Of a DNA stretch of 26,301 nucleotides, positions 11,877 through 19,713 are shown one piece after another. Source of the DNA: a virus. The notes beneath the pieces were generated by a model. That model saw only the letters and a program-made list of their open reading frames with translations. It had not been told where the DNA came from and searched no databases. The DNA lies in IMG/VR virus record IMGVR_UViG_3300009068_003100, positions 1-26,301 of that record; one strand, given 5' to 3'. Each line of letters opens with the position of its first letter. Within the stretch, counting starts at the first letter, position 1. A program made the position numbers and the translations under genes.

Positions 11877-12349
11877 TGAAAAAACAAAAAAAACTGATTG
11901 AAGATGATGCGAAAGATCTTGACCTAAACCCTGAGATTGAGGATATAGAATCCAAAAACGTAGAGCTAGAAGAATTCGAAGTTGATCCCAACCTAGACTA
12001 TAGAAGTTTACAATCTACGGTCACTTACGAGGACGAGGAATATTTACATTCAGTTAAGCTAAATTCCAAGATAGATGAGATATTTTTAAGATCTAGGTGG
12101 ACAATTATTAGTCCAAGTAAAAAGATTCCTAAAGATCTTATCCCTTTAATATTTCAGGATATTCTTAAGGAATTAGAGGAAACAGAATTCTCAATGGTAG
12201 AGAAATTTGTTGCAATATGTGACTATACAGCTATTAATTACCAGAAAGCTTATGAATCTATCCATATGAAATATAAAGAGATTATAGTTCAAGAAATGGA
12301 CAAAAAATATGGTATTCTAAGTAAGAAAGGTATTAAAAAAATATTTTAA
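11876..12349 (+). CDS. Hypothetical protein between helicase and gp47
   Basis: The 157-residue protein has a very acidic N-terminal 55 residues (IEDDAKDLDLNPEIEDIESK) that is probably disordered. A helical domain follows (about 65-150; IPKDLIPLIFQDILKELEET, MVEKFVAICDYTAINYQKAY) and a basic C-terminus (KKYGILSKKGIKKIF). Both ends overlap neighbours by one base, so it is translationally coupled between helicase and nuclease genes. I recognise no family. An accessory role such as helicase loading or nuclease regulation is only a positional guess. Confidence 0.7.
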   Translation: MKKQKKLIEDDAKDLDLNPEIEDIESKNVELEEFEVDPNLDYRSLQSTVTYEDEEYLHSVKLNSKIDEIFLRSRWTIISPSKKIPKDLIPLIFQDILKELEETEFSMVEKFVAICDYTAINYQKAYESIHMKYKEIIVQEMDKKYGILSKKGIKKIF

Positions 12350-13458
12350 TGCTAGATTTTCCAAAAATAAAGAGAGTAATTTTTATTACCGATACTCACT
12401 TAGGTGTAAGAAACAATTCTAACGATTGGATCGAAATACACGAGGACTATTTTAAGAACTGGTTTATACCATTATGTAAGAAGATTTATAGACCGGGTGA
12501 TTGTTTAGTTCATCTTGGCGATGTTTACGATAGTAGACAATCATTAAATCTTAGGGTACTTAATCTTGGAATAGAAATTTTCGAGGAATTATCCGGCATT
12601 TTTAAAGATGGTATCTTTATAATATGTGGAAATCACGACATCTATGGTAAAAATACCAACGAGGTCAACTCTTTAAAATCTTTAAAATGGATACCAAAGA
12701 TTAAAATATTCGAGGAACCAGAGACAATACAAATGGGTCCTAAGAAAGTTTTTCTAATGCCATGGAGAAAGGATCACGAAGCAGAAAGGGAAACATTATC
12801 TCAAGCGAAAACCCATGATTATATGTTCTGCCATACAGATCTAAAAGGGCTTATGTTCAATAAGTTTGTTAGAATTGAAGCAGGGCTTGAATATTCAGAT
12901 ATGGATAAATTTGAAAGAGTTTATTCTGGACATATTCATTTCTCTCAGACATTTGGTAAAATGAGAATGCTAGGATCCCCGTATCAACTAACAAGATCTG
13001 ATACAGATAATGCTAAAGGTATAACTGTTTTGGACCTAGAGACAGGATTTGAAGAATACTACGAAAACAATTATTCTCCAAGATTTGTTAGGATGTCATT
13101 CGAACAAATATTGAATTCTACACCTTCAGAGCTAAATCCAATTTTTAAAAATAATTTTATCGACATATTAGTAGATCCAGAAGTTGCAGTTAAAGCACCA
13201 CTTGGATTATTAACAGAATATGTAAATCCCCCGCTTAAAATTTCTTTCACTCCTATTACTAGCAACGATCATGAAGTTGTAGACGAAGGATTTCACGATC
13301 TAGAGGGTAAGAGCTTTTCTATATTAGATCTTACACAGTTATATCTAGATAAATGTAATTACGAGGACGATAAGAAAACTAAGATTTATAAAGCAATAGA
13401 AAAACTTTTACACAAGGTTTCAGTCAAAGTAGAAGAAGATGAAGATACAGAAGATTGA
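12349..13458 (+). CDS. 47: gp47-like SbcD/Mre11 nuclease subunit
   Basis: The 369-residue calcineurin-like phosphoesterase (T4 gp47 is 339) shows the Mre11 metal-binding motifs in order: FITDTHLG (D15, H17), LVHLGDVYDSR (G57-D58), CGNHDIYG (N95-H96-D97), MFCHTD (H162) and YSGHIHFSQ (H195, H197). It should pair with gp46 in a nuclease complex that resects double-strand ends, feeding UvsX with single-stranded DNA. The C-terminal 60 residues would form the gp46-binding domain. The gene overlaps gp46 by 20 bases, a sign of translational coupling. The acidic end (VKVEEDEDTED) is encoded in that overlap. Confidence 0.93.
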   Translation: MLDFPKIKRVIFITDTHLGVRNNSNDWIEIHEDYFKNWFIPLCKKIYRPGDCLVHLGDVYDSRQSLNLRVLNLGIEIFEELSGIFKDGIFIICGNHDIYGKNTNEVNSLKSLKWIPKIKIFEEPETIQMGPKKVFLMPWRKDHEAERETLSQAKTHDYMFCHTDLKGLMFNKFVRIEAGLEYSDMDKFERVYSGHIHFSQTFGKMRMLGSPYQLTRSDTDNAKGITVLDLETGFEEYYENNYSPRFVRMSFEQILNSTPSELNPIFKNNFIDILVDPEVAVKAPLGLLTEYVNPPLKISFTPITSNDHEVVDEGFHDLEGKSFSILDLTQLYLDKCNYEDDKKTKIYKAIEKLLHKVSVKVEEDEDTED

Positions 13459-15106
13459 GTGGAGAAACGTTGCCTCTTATGGTAATAAGACCCAGATTTT
13501 AGAATTACCGGAAAAATCTGGACTTATACAGGTTGTAGGTGAAAATGGTGTTGGTAAATCAACTATTTCCGATGTTATTACTTTCGGTCTATATGGTAAA
13601 TTAGAAGGGAAAAAACTAAAGGATATTCCCAATAGATCTAATAAATCTGCATGGATGAAAATAACATTCGAGCAGGATGGTAGAATATATGAGGTTGAGA
13701 GGGGTTTAGACCCATCTCTTTTTCAGCTTTCGATAGATGGGAATATCTATGATCAAGCAGGTAAGGATAATGTACAGGACTTTCTATCTAATGACATATT
13801 AAAGATACCATACTACGTATTTAATAACACTATATCATTATCAATTAACGATTTTAAAAGCTTTCTCAAGATGAGCACAGCTGATAAGAAATTAATTATT
13901 GATAAGATCTTTGGGTTTTATATTCTAAACGAAATGAGAGATATTCTCAAAGAAGAAACAAAGAATATTAAATCATCAATAGACAGGTTATCTGGTGAGA
14001 TATTTGCAACAGGAAGATCTATAGCAGCTTCTCAAAAAGAACTAGATGAGCTACAACAAAGAATAGTAGAAAACGCAGGATCTGAAATAGGAAGTGCAGA
14101 GGAAAATTTAGAAAATTACAGAGAGCTACTTAAACTGCATTCAGACAAGCTTAAAGATTTTAGAAGTAAAGAAAATGAAGCTCAGAGGAACGTAACAAAA
14201 TCATACGAGATTTTAAGTGATCTTTCCTCTAAAATAAAAGAACTAGATTCTAAAATGAATCTGTATAACAATGAAAAATGCCCCACATGTAAATCTGATC
14301 TTTCTACAGATTTTCATAAAAACGTATTTGACGATCTATCAAATACAAGGGAAAAATACACAGACGGTCTCAAGGATTTAAAGAAGAATTACGAGGATGC
14401 TAAAAAGGTACAATCAGATTTAGCAACTATTAAAAATGATTTATTTACCAAGGGAGGAAAGATCGAGAGTGCAATAAGAACTTTACAAGATAAATTAAAA
14501 ACACTTAAGACTGCCAAGAATAATGATCAGTTAAATTCTATACGTAAACTATTAAATTCTGCTAATGATGATCTATCAAATTTTAGTCAGGAAAAAACCG
14601 TATGGGAAGAAAGACAAATATGGGTTAAGACCTTAGATGAAGTATTAAGCGAGAAGGGCGTTAAGCAGCTCGCTATTAAGTCTATTCTCCCCTCGCTTAA
14701 TAATGAGATACTTAATACACTTCTATCACTTCATTTGCCTTATAAAGTGGTATTTAACGAGGAATTTAATGCTCAGATATTTCATATGGGGGAAGAGATA
14801 TCTTCACAGACATTATCAACTGGAGAAATGAAAAAAGTTGACTTTGCAGTACTTGTAGCAATCATCAAGTTGATGAAAATCAGATTCTCGTCAGTTAATA
14901 TATTATTCCTTGACGAGATATTTAGCTCTGTAGATCCTGATGGAGTTCACAGCATACTAAATACATTAAGAAAATTATCTGATGATTTAAGTATGAACAT
15001 TTTTGTGATTAATCATGCTCCGATGCCCACAGAGATATTCGATTACAAAATAGAAATATCAAAGAAGAACAATTTCTCGGATATTGCTTTTGAAAAGTTA
15101 TCTTAA
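13439..15106 (+). CDS. 46: gp46-like SbcC/Rad50 ATPase subunit
   Basis: The 555-residue protein nearly equals T4 gp46 (560). Walker A is GENGVGKS (34-41). Long coiled-coil arms (about 170-275 and 290-400) flank a zinc hook, CPTC (281-284). The ABC signature is LSTGEMKKVDFAV (459-471), Walker B is ILFLDE (488-493), and a switch His lies in INHAP. It would bind and bridge DNA ends with gp47 in ATP-driven resection. It starts inside gp47 and is the last gene of the replication operon. Only 22 bases separate it from the first structural gene, and I see no terminator there. Confidence 0.93.
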   Translation: MKIQKIEWRNVASYGNKTQILELPEKSGLIQVVGENGVGKSTISDVITFGLYGKLEGKKLKDIPNRSNKSAWMKITFEQDGRIYEVERGLDPSLFQLSIDGNIYDQAGKDNVQDFLSNDILKIPYYVFNNTISLSINDFKSFLKMSTADKKLIIDKIFGFYILNEMRDILKEETKNIKSSIDRLSGEIFATGRSIAASQKELDELQQRIVENAGSEIGSAEENLENYRELLKLHSDKLKDFRSKENEAQRNVTKSYEILSDLSSKIKELDSKMNLYNNEKCPTCKSDLSTDFHKNVFDDLSNTREKYTDGLKDLKKNYEDAKKVQSDLATIKNDLFTKGGKIESAIRTLQDKLKTLKTAKNNDQLNSIRKLLNSANDDLSNFSQEKTVWEERQIWVKTLDEVLSEKGVKQLAIKSILPSLNNEILNTLLSLHLPYKVVFNEEFNAQIFHMGEEISSQTLSTGEMKKVDFAVLVAIIKLMKIRFSSVNILFLDEIFSSVDPDGVHSILNTLRKLSDDLSMNIFVINHAPMPTEIFDYKIEISKKNNFSDIAFEKLS

Positions 15107-15118
15107 ATCCCCTTCGGA

Positions 15119-15127
15119 TATATAAAA
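15119..15127 (+). promoter_or_regulatory. TATATAAAA element at replication/structural boundary
   Basis: CTTCGGATATATAAAAC directly precedes ATG 15129. The same CTTCG-ATATATAAAA core occurs before the sheath gene (21565-21579). It could be a late promoter, but the leader would be nearly absent. Confidence 0.35.
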
Positions 15128-15128
15128 C

Positions 15129-15548
15129 ATGGCAGAAGTATATCCAGCAGGTACCACATCGATTAGAAATCTTACACCAAGATACAATTACTTCTTGGTA
15201 GTAAAACCTGATTCATTAGTAGACGATATTCCACAAAAAGAGTATTTTGTTTACAGATTTAAAGTATCTGTTTCTTCGAGTGATGGGGTAAGATATTTAA
15301 AATCTTATTTTATAGGAGTATCTTTAATAGAGTGTAGATCTTTATCCGATGTAGAATATGCAACTGGTAATTTTCAACATCCAGATTACACTAACAGCAA
15401 CATGACTCCTCTAACATTTAAGATGAGAGATATTCCAATCTATTTACAATCAGCAGTAGGTATAATAAATCTTAATAAAGATCCATACCAATATGGAAGC
15501 AAACCAATCATTATCGATAGTACTTCCGTAATATTAGACAATAATTAA
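15129..15548 (+). CDS. Hypothetical protein, probable virion component
   Basis: The 139-residue protein is predicted mostly beta (NYFLVVKPDSLV; KEYFVYRFKVSVSSSDGVRY), with no signal peptide or membrane segment. It begins the late block and is one base from the gp15-like gene, so the two are probably co-transcribed and functionally linked at the head-tail connector or tail end. I recognise no family. In T4 the gp13/gp14 neck genes precede gp15, but this protein is much shorter than either. Confidence 0.65.
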   Translation: MAEVYPAGTTSIRNLTPRYNYFLVVKPDSLVDDIPQKEYFVYRFKVSVSSSDGVRYLKSYFIGVSLIECRSLSDVEYATGNFQHPDYTNSNMTPLTFKMRDIPIYLQSAVGIINLNKDPYQYGSKPIIIDSTSVILDNN

Positions 15549-15549
15549 T

Positions 15550-16386
15550 ATGAATTTTTTAGAAAAATTTAATACGGACGACGTATTCTTTAGAGGTATT
15601 ATCTTAGGGTTACTTAGTAAACTGAACGAGACTATAACTTATACTCAGGTCAATTCAGACCAAAGCAGTAGTACTATATACATCCCTTTTTTCTACTCTA
15701 TGGTAGGAGATGAGCCATTCTTACAGGATTTCTATTTATCTTATGAAGATTGCGACGGTAATCCTGCTTTTGCTGAAGGTAACTACGATGTTGTACCTAG
15801 GGGAATATTGGAAATGGGTGCAATAAGAATAGACACAGGAGGAGCGACTACTAAATATGTAAGGGCTTCTTATGTAAAAGAAGTCGAAAAAGGAAGTGGT
15901 AGCGAAATGGTTACTTATTCTTCTTACTTAAATCCTATACCTTTAGGAATACAGATAAGTGCAAAAATAAAAGCAGATACCACAGTGGATGCTTTTAAAA
16001 TACAACAGAGCGTTCTAGAAATACTTTATAAAAGATTCCAATATTTCTTCTATTACAAAGGATTTAGAGTACCTGTTCAGGTTAGCTTACAAGATTCTCC
16101 TCCAGATAAACAGCCTAACAATTTTCAAATGTCTTACGGATCACAGAGAGGTGAAGCAATAACACTTAGTTTCTCTATGGACCTAGAGACTTATCTTCCA
16201 CAGTTAGATCTTACGACAGAAAGATTTAGAGGAAACTTAATGCAAGGAGGAATAAAATTAAATGTTGAATTAGGTACTGCTCCGCCAGACAATAGTACAA
16301 TTATAAGTGGACTTGGAATTTATGATATTAATAAGGACATCACAGGTGTGACTGGAGCAACGGGTCAAGCTCCTTATAATCCTTAA
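15550..16386 (+). CDS. gp15-like tail sheath terminator/stabiliser
   Basis: The 278-residue protein is near T4 gp15 in length (272) and lies upstream of the terminase and sheath genes as gp15 does. The pattern fits T4-like gp15/gp3 proteins: FFRGIILGLLSKLNETITY at the N-terminus, IYIPFFYSMVGDEPFLQD, then VPRGILEMGAIRID, a strand with TKYVRASYVKEVE, and DAFKIQQSVLEILYKRFQYFF. It would cap the tail and join it to the head. Identity rests on pattern and synteny, not a match score. The C-terminus has a GVTGATGQAP tail that may be disordered. Its stop overlaps the stop of a convergent gene. Confidence 0.55.
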   Translation: MNFLEKFNTDDVFFRGIILGLLSKLNETITYTQVNSDQSSSTIYIPFFYSMVGDEPFLQDFYLSYEDCDGNPAFAEGNYDVVPRGILEMGAIRIDTGGATTKYVRASYVKEVEKGSGSEMVTYSSYLNPIPLGIQISAKIKADTTVDAFKIQQSVLEILYKRFQYFFYYKGFRVPVQVSLQDSPPDKQPNNFQMSYGSQRGEAITLSFSMDLETYLPQLDLTTERFRGNLMQGGIKLNVELGTAPPDNSTIISGLGIYDINKDITGVTGATGQAPYNP

Positions 16387-16706
16387 GAATTTAGCATCTG
16401 ATCCTCGTTATTAGGAGTTTCTTCAGTTTCTTTTATTTTTTCAGGTTCTATCTCCTCAATACCAGAATCTTTAGATTTTCTGTATCCTAAAAGTGTTGCT
16501 CCTATAGATATCATAATAATAGATTGTGTTAAAATATCTACACTCTTATCAAGAAACATTTTATCTATACATCCAAGAAAAAAACAAACACCTCCAATAA
16601 ATACAATATAAAGTCCCGCCGTACCACTTCCTGATGTTTTACCGTCGGAATTTGAAGTAAGTTGACCGAAGCTAAACCTGTCCATTGCTGCTCTTAATTT
16701 TTTCAT
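16383..16706 (-). CDS. Small two-TM membrane protein, unknown
   Basis: The 107-residue protein has a basic N-terminus (MKKLRAAMDRFSFG). Two likely transmembrane helices are at about 31-48 (AGLYIVFIGGVCFFLGC) and 60-75 (SIIMISIGATLLGY), and a long acidic C-terminal tail (EEIEPEKIKETEETPNNE) follows. Its stop overlaps the stop of the convergent gp15-like gene by two bases. It is the only minus-strand gene in the late block. Holin, superinfection-exclusion or envelope-interaction roles are all possible; none is shown by motif. The 39-base gap to the divergent gene at 16746 (GATATATATTAC) must hold promoters for both. Confidence 0.6.
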   Translation of the reverse strand: MKKLRAAMDRFSFGQLTSNSDGKTSGSGTAGLYIVFIGGVCFFLGCIDKMFLDKSVDILTQSIIMISIGATLLGYRKSKDSGIEEIEPEKIKETEETPNNEDQMLNS

Positions 16707-16745
16707 AACATTTTTACTGATATATATTACAAACAGAAAGCCAAA

Positions 16746-18938
16746 ATGGCAGAACTAATAGAATTTACATCAATCGGCAATTATAGGATAATCTCCTACA
16801 GCGATTCATTTAAGAACGTACAAAGTTTCAATGGATGGATTATAGATGCTAGTGGAGAGAATCCTCCTAGTATTTTTCTTTATCTGGAATTCAGGTGGAG
16901 TATTAATGGAGATAACTGGTCATTGTGGAGTGAGCTAACAGAACAAGCAGTACAGGCTCTTCCTATATCTCCGGCAAATCCCCTATGGATAGAAATAAGA
17001 TTAACTGCTGCTTCAGATGAAAATTCTAGCCCTTATTTTCCCCCAGGAACTAATTTAAGTCCTCCAATAATATTAAATGATTTTGAGCTGGATTTAACTT
17101 ATGCTACTGTGGATCCTAGAGATCTAATGACAGCACCGCCTGCACCAATTTGTGGAAGAGAGCTAACTAACTATCCTATAGTTTTTAGCGATTGTGATTT
17201 TACATTTAGACCTTATGATATAAACAGAGCAATAAATCTCTATCAGGATCTAAGTAAGGTTGTAAATAATGTTTTTGGCCACGAGGTGGTGTATTATTCA
17301 GTACAACCACAAGGTAGAGGAAAAGATGTTCTATTAAAAGAGTATACATTATTTGACGTTGTTGATGAGAAATGCGTGAAGGTAATGGTGCCTAATAACC
17401 AATTCCCGGATGCAGCTTTAACATTTGAAACGTGGGGATTAAATTTTAACCAGCCTTTTGAAATTCATATAGATAGAAAATATTTTGAAGGGATTTTTGG
17501 TAAGGGATCTCAGCCAAGAAAGAGAGATATTATTTATTTTCCTAGAACTAATAGAATATACCGTATAGATTCAATGTACGTTTTTAGAGACATAAATAAC
17601 TATCCAGTATATTTTAAAATACAATTAGTAAAATACGATGTTCAAAAGAACACAACATTTACTGATGCTGTGGATGGAACTGGATTACTTGATTACACAG
17701 TAAACACAAAGGATTTATTTGGCGAAGAAGTGAAAAATCAAGAAACTGACGCAACTAAGCCACAGCAATATGCGGTTACATCACAGAGAAGATTAGAAGA
17801 TCCTACAAGATCATACATAAATAAAGATCTACCTATTATCGAATATGATCTAAATAACAACTGGACAATAGTATTTAATAATTATTATGATCTAGATAAG
17901 ATATTTGTAGATGATCCAAACACTATAGATCCTGTATCTCCTGCTTCTGGATGGACTGACGAAGAAAGAGATGCTGTTAGATGGAAAGCAGATCCTGTTC
18001 TTACTGATGCAGATGAAAGATCATTTATGTGCTGGTTTAGAACTAGAAATTATCTGGACAGAAGTAAATTAGTTCCCAAGCCTTCACCTAAATTACCAAT
18101 TTCAATAGATAACATAGGAAGTGGAGAAATAACTTATACAACATATCCTATACCTCACAATTTTCACATTAGGCCTAATCCTAATGGTTATGTTTCTATC
18201 CTAGGAGACTCAATCAGATCTGGTGGTTTTGAAATACTAAATATTGTAGATGGATTTAGATTTACTGTTAAGGACGGAGGTGCACCAGCACCTGCTAATA
18301 CTGCTGGATGGAAAGCGCAGAAGGCACAGTCTAGAATATTGTTTGATGGCTATTATAACGGACAAGGGTTATATCTAGATTTTATATGGAGCGGATCGAA
18401 CGCAGTAGAAAGTCCAACAACTAATAACTACCTACAAACAGGTAGTTTTAGAATAAGGATAAATAACTTAGAGATCTCTTCACCTTTTGGAGCTGGGATC
18501 ACAAGCACATTAGGCCCTTTTATACCTAGCGTTGACGATTGGTTTGGATTCGTTTTTAATTTCTCTAACGTTTTTAGACAATATTCAATAAAGGTTTGGA
18601 AGTTAACTTATGACCCAGAGAATCCTACAACACAAACTTCGGATTTGAGCTTAGTACATTCTTTGGATGGTGTGACAACACAGGCATATACATTTAATGT
18701 ACTTCCTGTTATAGAAGAAAATTACGATAGTCCTTTTTATGGAACTAATAATTATGCTTACAAAACTAGATCTTGTCCATTGTGGGCAACGAACTATAGA
18801 TTTTTTAAATACATGGTAGAAGAGGAAAAACAATCAACAATACTAAATCAGAATATAATAGATGATGCTCAGTTGGGTATTATTATAGATAACGCTAAAC
18901 CGGTACTGAAACTTCCAAAAATTGCCAGAAACAGATAA
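16746..18938 (+). CDS. Large neck/adhesin-like structural protein with lectin-like C-terminal region
   Basis: The 730-residue protein appears modular. Residues 1-120 form a beta-sandwich-like region (LYLEFRWSINGDNWSLWSELT), as in FN3-like phage tail domains. Residues about 150-310 resemble T4 gp14-type neck proteins: an upstream strand (EIHIDRKYFEGIFG), KRDIIYFPRTNRIYRIDSMY, and VYFKIQLVKYDVQKNTTF. Residues about 360-680 contain strands typical of concanavalin/LamG-like folds (SFMCWFRTRNYL; ILFDGYYNGQGLYLDFIW; FGFVFNFSNVFRQYSIKVWK). It probably sits at the head-tail joint or decorates it, perhaps binding glycans. T4 gp14 is about 256 residues, so roughly two-thirds here is extra. Domain calls are by eye. 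Confidence 0.55.
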   Translation: MAELIEFTSIGNYRIISYSDSFKNVQSFNGWIIDASGENPPSIFLYLEFRWSINGDNWSLWSELTEQAVQALPISPANPLWIEIRLTAASDENSSPYFPPGTNLSPPIILNDFELDLTYATVDPRDLMTAPPAPICGRELTNYPIVFSDCDFTFRPYDINRAINLYQDLSKVVNNVFGHEVVYYSVQPQGRGKDVLLKEYTLFDVVDEKCVKVMVPNNQFPDAALTFETWGLNFNQPFEIHIDRKYFEGIFGKGSQPRKRDIIYFPRTNRIYRIDSMYVFRDINNYPVYFKIQLVKYDVQKNTTFTDAVDGTGLLDYTVNTKDLFGEEVKNQETDATKPQQYAVTSQRRLEDPTRSYINKDLPIIEYDLNNNWTIVFNNYYDLDKIFVDDPNTIDPVSPASGWTDEERDAVRWKADPVLTDADERSFMCWFRTRNYLDRSKLVPKPSPKLPISIDNIGSGEITYTTYPIPHNFHIRPNPNGYVSILGDSIRSGGFEILNIVDGFRFTVKDGGAPAPANTAGWKAQKAQSRILFDGYYNGQGLYLDFIWSGSNAVESPTTNNYLQTGSFRIRINNLEISSPFGAGITSTLGPFIPSVDDWFGFVFNFSNVFRQYSIKVWKLTYDPENPTTQTSDLSLVHSLDGVTTQAYTFNVLPVIEENYDSPFYGTNNYAYKTRSCPLWATNYRFFKYMVEEEKQSTILNQNIIDDAQLGIIIDNAKPVLKLPKIARNR

Positions 18939-18941
18939 TTT

Positions 18942-19703
18942 ATGCCAAGAAGAAAACCAAAAAAAAATAATCTTTCAAAAGAACAAGAGCTTAACCTCAA
19001 GGATAGACTCGATGGTATCATTTTGGCGGACGAAATGCTTGCAGGATTAAGTGCTCCTGATATACCGCCAATGAAGCCTCAAAGGTTTATAAATGTAGAT
19101 ACAGTTAAAACTGAGGTCGAAGTGGAAGCTAGAGCAATACTAGACTCGCTATCAAAGTTTTATAATGATATGGAAAATCTTCCTGCTGATAACTATATTA
19201 GACACAAACAAAAGATAGACGCATTAAATATTTCAACAATGGCTTTTCAGATAAGAACTGCTCAACATGCTATATCAAAATTAGTTGAGGAGATAGATTC
19301 AGGAAGAATGGAGCCAAGATTATTCGAGGTTCTAGCACAGCTACAAAATCAGATAATGCAAATGCCTAAAAACTTTTCCAATTATATGACTCAAATGGAA
19401 AAGAACTATAAGCAATTAAAAAGCGAATCTGCAGAGATAAACAAAGAAAATATAGAATTTGATTCAGACGGTAATCTAATACAATCTAAAGATAATATGG
19501 ATGCTCTTAAAGTTAGAGGTAATAAATCTTTAATGGAAAATCTACAGAATATCATGAAAAATGGTAGTATGGTTAAGGAGGCAGAAATAGTAATGCCGAA
19601 AGACAATCTAATAAATCCCAAGACTAAAGACGGGGGAACCTCCGACCTTTTGGGTGGCGACGATGACGAGTACTTTGAAATAGAGGACGACATCTTCGAA
19701 TAA
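18942..19703 (+). CDS. 16: Small terminase subunit-like (gp16)
   Basis: The 253-residue protein lies immediately upstream of the large terminase. A basic N-terminus (MPRRKPKKNN) leads to a helical central part (about 60-165). That part contains NISTMAFQIRTAQHAISKLV, then SGRMEPRLFEVLAQLQNQIM and YMTQMEKNYKQLKSE, matching the coiled-coil core and the RxFEVL element of T4-like gp16. The C-terminal tail is acidic (GGDDDEYFEIEDD). It would oligomerise into a ring that regulates gp17 during headful packaging. It is longer than T4 gp16 (164); the extra length is mostly the tail from about 170 onwards. The assignment combines synteny and pattern. Confidence 0.7.
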   Translation: MPRRKPKKNNLSKEQELNLKDRLDGIILADEMLAGLSAPDIPPMKPQRFINVDTVKTEVEVEARAILDSLSKFYNDMENLPADNYIRHKQKIDALNISTMAFQIRTAQHAISKLVEEIDSGRMEPRLFEVLAQLQNQIMQMPKNFSNYMTQMEKNYKQLKSESAEINKENIEFDSDGNLIQSKDNMDALKVRGNKSLMENLQNIMKNGSMVKEAEIVMPKDNLINPKTKDGGTSDLLGGDDDEYFEIEDDIFE

Positions 19704-19713
19704 ATATAAAAAT

